Below, in pieces: positions 5,482 to 8,289 of a stretch of DNA of 8,289 bases. Origin of the DNA: Chloroflexota bacterium (GTDB lineage Bacteria > Chloroflexota > Anaerolineae > Promineifilales > Promineifilaceae); NCBI GenBank assembly GCA_008501785.1, contig QQUD01000142.1, forward strand, positions 1 through 8,289, written 5' to 3'. The notes under the pieces are model-generated. The model searched no databases and was not told where the DNA came from. It saw only the letters and a list, made by a program, of their open reading frames with translations. The stretch's first letter is position 1. The number at the start of each line of letters is the position of its first letter. The translations under genes and the position numbers were made by a program.

Positions 5482-6291
5482 ATGTCAGAAATTATGCAAA
5501 CGTTACAAGGCTTAGTTTTGCAATATGGATTAAGCTTGATTGGTTCTATTGTTATTTTCTTAGTCGGGCGGTGGGTGTCTCGATTATTGGTAAATGCTTT
5601 GAAAAAGCTGATGGAAAAAGGCAAGGTTGATTCAACACTGGTCTCTTTTTTGAGCAACGTGCTATTTTACTTGCTGATTATGGTGGTGATTATTGCTGCG
5701 TTGGGAAATTTAGGGGTGGATACAACATCGGCATTGGCGATTTTGGGCGGCGCTTCGTTGGCTGTGGGGTTTGCGCTGCAAGATTCGCTGGGAAATTTGG
5801 CTGCTGGGGTGATGATTATTTTGTTACGGCCGTATCGCGTTGGCGATGTCATCGAAGTCAATGGTGAAGTTGGCGAAGTTGCTGATATAAAAATATTCCA
5901 CACACAGCTCATTACGCTCAGAAATAAAGTGATTTTTATCCCCAACAATGAAGTCATTACTGGCAATATTGTCAATTACACCGAGAAAGAGGCATATCGT
6001 CTCGATATGGTGTTTGGCATTGGGTACGACGATGATTTGCTGAAGGCAAAACAGGTGCTAATGGAGCTTTTGCACTCTGATGAGCGCGTGATGCAAAATC
6101 CAGCACCTTCTGTGATTGTGGGTGAATTGGGAGACAACAGCGTAAATTTGGTCGCGCGACCCTGGGTTCGTTTTAAAGATTCCCCGGCCATTCAAGCAGA
6201 CATGACTGAGCAAGTAAAATTGCGTTTTGACAAAGATGGCATTTCATTCCCCTTCCCGCAGCGGGATGTGCATTTGTTTCAGGCGAACTGA
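5482..6291 (+). CDS. MscS-family small-conductance mechanosensitive channel
   Basis: The protein has 269 residues, close to the 286 of E. coli MscS. It would form a heptameric channel in the cytoplasmic membrane that opens under tension to release solutes during hypo-osmotic shock. TM1 (about 14-28) and TM2 (about 57-75) precede the pore helix TM3 (about 83-115), which has the Gly/Ala-rich family signature ILGGASLAVGFALQDSLGNL followed by the junction LLRPYRVGDVI. The beta domain follows, with NGEVGEVADIKIFHTQL and FIPNNEVITGNIVNYT, both standard MscS segments. The cytoplasmic alpha/beta domain runs to about residue 262. It is a single-gene unit with its own promoter. It is a minimal MscS type without extra periplasmic or nucleotide-binding domains, and nothing looks broken. 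Confidence 0.93.
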   Translation: MSEIMQTLQGLVLQYGLSLIGSIVIFLVGRWVSRLLVNALKKLMEKGKVDSTLVSFLSNVLFYLLIMVVIIAALGNLGVDTTSALAILGGASLAVGFALQDSLGNLAAGVMIILLRPYRVGDVIEVNGEVGEVADIKIFHTQLITLRNKVIFIPNNEVITGNIVNYTEKEAYRLDMVFGIGYDDDLLKAKQVLMELLHSDERVMQNPAPSVIVGELGDNSVNLVARPWVRFKDSPAIQADMTEQVKLRFDKDGISFPFPQRDVHLFQAN

Positions 6292-6353
6292 TCGGGGATA
6301 GAGATAGAGACAGAGATAAGAGGCAGAGTCGGGATTCTGTCTCTGTCTTTGCC
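6292..6353. terminator. Convergent spacer with purine/pyrimidine inverted repeat, possible terminator
   Basis: The 62-bp gap between the convergent channel and phosphoesterase genes holds a GAGATA/GAGACA-type purine-rich run (about 6299-6329), followed by a pyrimidine-rich run (6335-6350). AGAGACAGA (6306-6314) pairs exactly with TCTGTCTCT (6336-6344). Such a stem could stop transcription from either side, but the loop is long (21 bases) and a clean T-tract is missing. Confidence 0.4.
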
Positions 6354-6890
6354 TTAGTTCTCAAAAATGTATTGGTACGCTAATTTATAGCCGATTTTGG
6401 CTTGACGAAAGAAGGAGAGGTTGGTGGCTTTGGTTTCGAAGAATAGATTTTGTTGATTGAGCCATTGGACGGCGGGCCCGAGTTTTTCAACGGGGATGCT
6501 GGATGGGCCGATTGAAATATGGGGGAACCAATTTTCTGGATGGTAGTAGGTGACGCTATCCTGGCAGAGTGGATTGATGGTTGACCAGATTTTTTGGTGA
6601 AAGTTGTTGAGTGTTTGGGTTCGAGTGAGGGGGATGTAGAGGGTAGGTTCTGGCCCCGGAAAGATGCCGATGCCGTTGGCTTTGAGGGTGAAAACGGCCG
6701 TTTCTCGTGCAAGCTGTTGCATTAACGGCCGTAATGCCATTTCATTATAAGATTCGGCTACATGATATGAAAAATGTGGGTGAAATGGAAGTGCTGGGTC
6801 AAATAGATAAAACCGCTCATTGAGGTCAGATTTGATAGATTCAATTTTTTGATAATGAGGTTGGTCTAAAATCGTTAACAAACCATCCAT
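6354..6890 (-). CDS. 2H phosphoesterase / 2'-5' RNA ligase (LigT)-superfamily protein
   Basis: The protein has 178 residues. Two H-x-S motifs define the 2H phosphoesterase superfamily: His39-Phe-Ser41 in FHPHFSYHVAE and His124-Ile-Ser126 in NWFPHISIGPS. Their spacing of about 85 residues is normal for LigT-like proteins. Members act on cyclic phosphodiester or 2'-5' linkages in RNA or nucleotides, and the substrate cannot be read from the sequence. The segment GIGIFPGPEPTLYIPL (73-88) is the usual central strand pair. The protein is cytosolic, with no signal peptide. It starts 13 nt after the stop of the histidine kinase gene on the same strand and is probably translated from the same mRNA, with only a weak ribosome site (GCGAG). 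The functional link to the kinase is unknown. Confidence 0.85.
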   Translation of the reverse strand: MDGLLTILDQPHYQKIESIKSDLNERFYLFDPALPFHPHFSYHVAESYNEMALRPLMQQLARETAVFTLKANGIGIFPGPEPTLYIPLTRTQTLNNFHQKIWSTINPLCQDSVTYYHPENWFPHISIGPSSIPVEKLGPAVQWLNQQNLFFETKATNLSFFRQAKIGYKLAYQYIFEN

Positions 6891-6903
6891 ATTTTTCTCG
6901 CTT

Positions 6904-8289
6904 TTACGGAGGCGTGGGCAGTGAAAAAGTAAACGTTGTTTCAGAATCAGATTGATTGCTCACCCAAATGCGCCCCCCGTGTGCTTCAATTGCTAATTTG
7001 CAAAATGCTAATCCCAACCCATTGCCACGCTTTTCGTGATTGCCGGTGGCATATTTGCTGAACAACTTGTCTTTGAGGTTGTCGGGAATGCCAGGACCTG
7101 TGTCGGTGACGGAGATGTGTATTTCGGGCGTTGGGGTTTCGTGGAAAACGGCCGTTACAAACACCTCATCCCCCTGCTGTGAAAACTTTATCGAATTGTC
7201 CAGCAGGTTAAAAAGCACACGCTCAATCAAATCAACATCGCCCCATGCCGGTGGTAGACCGGTGGGAACTTGATTGTGAAGGGCTTTTAGCTTGTCGGTT
7301 GCAACAGCGGCCTGGACACGTAAAACATGTGTAATTAAATCACCAACAGAAATCTGGTTTCGATTCAGGGGGATTTCGCCACTTTCCATTCGACCCACAT
7401 CGAGGATGTTGTCTACGAGCCGTTGCATACGATTTGTATTGTCTAACGCACGATGAATATATTTGAGGCGACGCTTGGTCATGGGTGTGGTCACGCTTTT
7501 ATCTTCAATTCGTTCGATCATTTCGAGCGAAAGGCGTGTGCCTGAAATAGGATTGCGCAGATCATGAACCAACGTGCGGGTCAGCTCCTGGCGCAGCATT
7601 TTAATATCGTGTTCTTTTGTAACATCACGGAAGATGATCAAATAGCCAAGCTGTAAATATTCAATTGTGACTGGCCAGGTTTCCCATTGCAAAAAGCGCT
7701 GATTGGTTTCAAATTCACCCTTAGCGGACGTGAGCGTGTCGCCTTGAATACATGTTACAACTTGCTCAAATGCCGCAATAGCGGCTGGCGTGTGTTGTTT
7801 AAGCGTTTCAATAAGTGCGTGTGCAGTTTGGTTACGCCATGAGCCAGTTTTGCGGGGTAGTTGTAATAGTTGACTGGTTTGATGATTAATGACAGGAATG
7901 TTTAAATCTTGAGTGACATGCACCAACCCATCTTGACTTGATTCGATTAAAGCTGTGAGCTGGCCTTGTTGTTCTTGAGCATTTTTATACAGCTCATAAA
8001 TGGCTTGTTTGGCGCTCACCTGTTCAGAGATGTCTGTTAAAACGAGGAGACAATCTTGAAAACGGCCGTTTTCGTCATGCATACTGCGGCTGGAAATCAG
8101 AACAGGAATTGGATGTTTGTTTTCGCCAACAACAATCCCTTCAAACTTGTTTGTTTGTGGGTGTTGAGCAGATTGCAATTCTGATAGTAATGATTGAATA
8201 TAAACGGCCGTTTCCGCGTCAAAAAGCACACTTACATTGGTCCCTAAAAGTTGATCATAAGGCGTGTCGGTAATGTGACCAGCTGCCTC
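6904..8289 (-). CDS. PAS-domain sensor histidine kinase, N-terminus outside window
   Basis: The frame is open to the window edge, so 461 residues are visible and the true start is upstream. A GTG at 8229 is in frame, but the preceding 20 residues (GHITDTPYDQLLGTNV) already belong to a PAS fold, so it is not the start. Order in visible numbering: PAS 1 to about residue 88, ending in LVLTDISEQ; a short coiled linker; PAS 2 (about 111-225), ending in IIFRDVTKEHD; then the HisKA helix with LVHDLRNPISG, phospho-acceptor His242. The HATPase domain follows with N-box NLLDNSIKFS (Asn365), G1 DTGPGIP (396-402), F-box KLFSKY and G2 GNGLGLAFCK (422-431). All catalytic boxes are intact. No membrane helix is seen in the visible part. 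It should autophosphorylate on His242 and pass the phosphate to a response regulator, which is not in this window. Confidence 0.92.
   Translation of the reverse strand, partial: EAAGHITDTPYDQLLGTNVSVLFDAETAVYIQSLLSELQSAQHPQTNKFEGIVVGENKHPIPVLISSRSMHDENGRFQDCLLVLTDISEQVSAKQAIYELYKNAQEQQGQLTALIESSQDGLVHVTQDLNIPVINHQTSQLLQLPRKTGSWRNQTAHALIETLKQHTPAAIAAFEQVVTCIQGDTLTSAKGEFETNQRFLQWETWPVTIEYLQLGYLIIFRDVTKEHDIKMLRQELTRTLVHDLRNPISGTRLSLEMIERIEDKSVTTPMTKRRLKYIHRALDNTNRMQRLVDNILDVGRMESGEIPLNRNQISVGDLITHVLRVQAAVATDKLKALHNQVPTGLPPAWGDVDLIERVLFNLLDNSIKFSQQGDEVFVTAVFHETPTPEIHISVTDTGPGIPDNLKDKLFSKYATGNHEKRGNGLGLAFCKLAIEAHGGRIWVSNQSDSETTFTFSLPTPP

Noticed and set aside
8227..8229. GTG as start of the histidine kinase
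   Set aside because: The frame remains open to the window edge, and the residues before it continue the PAS domain, so the gene is truncated by the window.
1..8289. CRISPR arrays, tRNA, rRNA, insertion sequences or phage genes
   Set aside because: No regularly spaced direct repeats, cloverleaf-like segments, transposase motifs or phage proteins were seen. The dispersed CGGCCG copies are irregularly spaced and inside genes.

Overview
The window looks like an ordinary chromosomal stretch from a GC-moderate, free-living bacterium, most likely a member of the Chloroflexota (Anaerolineae/Ardenticatenia type). This is an inference from protein style: a Thr/Pro-rich surface metallopeptidase behind a single N-terminal anchor, a multi-PAS histidine kinase, and a FabH with a basic tail. 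No rRNA or other phylogenetic marker is present. A conspicuous genome-style signature is the palindrome AACGGCCGTT. Its core CGGCCG occurs 16 times, always followed by T, spread over all the full-length genes, much like the HIP1 octamer of cyanobacteria.

Layout: (1) 1-183 (+) is the 3' end of a YtxH-like small membrane protein, closed by a strong bidirectional terminator (182-213) shared with the convergent gene. (2) 212-2344 (-) encodes a membrane-anchored HExxH metallopeptidase with an immune-inhibitor-A-like C-terminal beta domain. (3) 2553-4382 (+) is a two-gene unit: fabH (beta-ketoacyl-ACP synthase III with an extra basic tail) and, 3 nt later, a six-helix CcmC/CcsA-like protein that keeps two histidines but has lost the WWD tryptophans. 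(4) 4383-4535 is a convergent spacer with a paired dRS3/REP-like palindrome. (5) 4536-5198 (-) encodes an AhpF-N-terminal-like tandem thioredoxin-fold protein in which the redox CxxC has been replaced. (6) 5199-5481 is a divergent control region with two promoters and an 81-bp imperfect inverted repeat between them. (7) 5482-6291 (+) encodes a small MscS-type mechanosensitive channel. (8) 6354-8289 (-) is a likely operon: a PAS-containing sensor histidine kinase (5' end outside the window) followed 13 nt later by a 2H phosphoesterase / 2'-5' RNA ligase-like protein.

The genes do not form one obvious pathway. The points most worth following are the iterated palindrome and two proteins that keep a known fold while losing its signature active-site residues: the Trx-like protein without CxxC and the CcmC-like protein without WWD. 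The two intergenic palindromic elements also deserve a genome-wide look. No CRISPR array, tRNA, rRNA, transposase or phage gene was seen.
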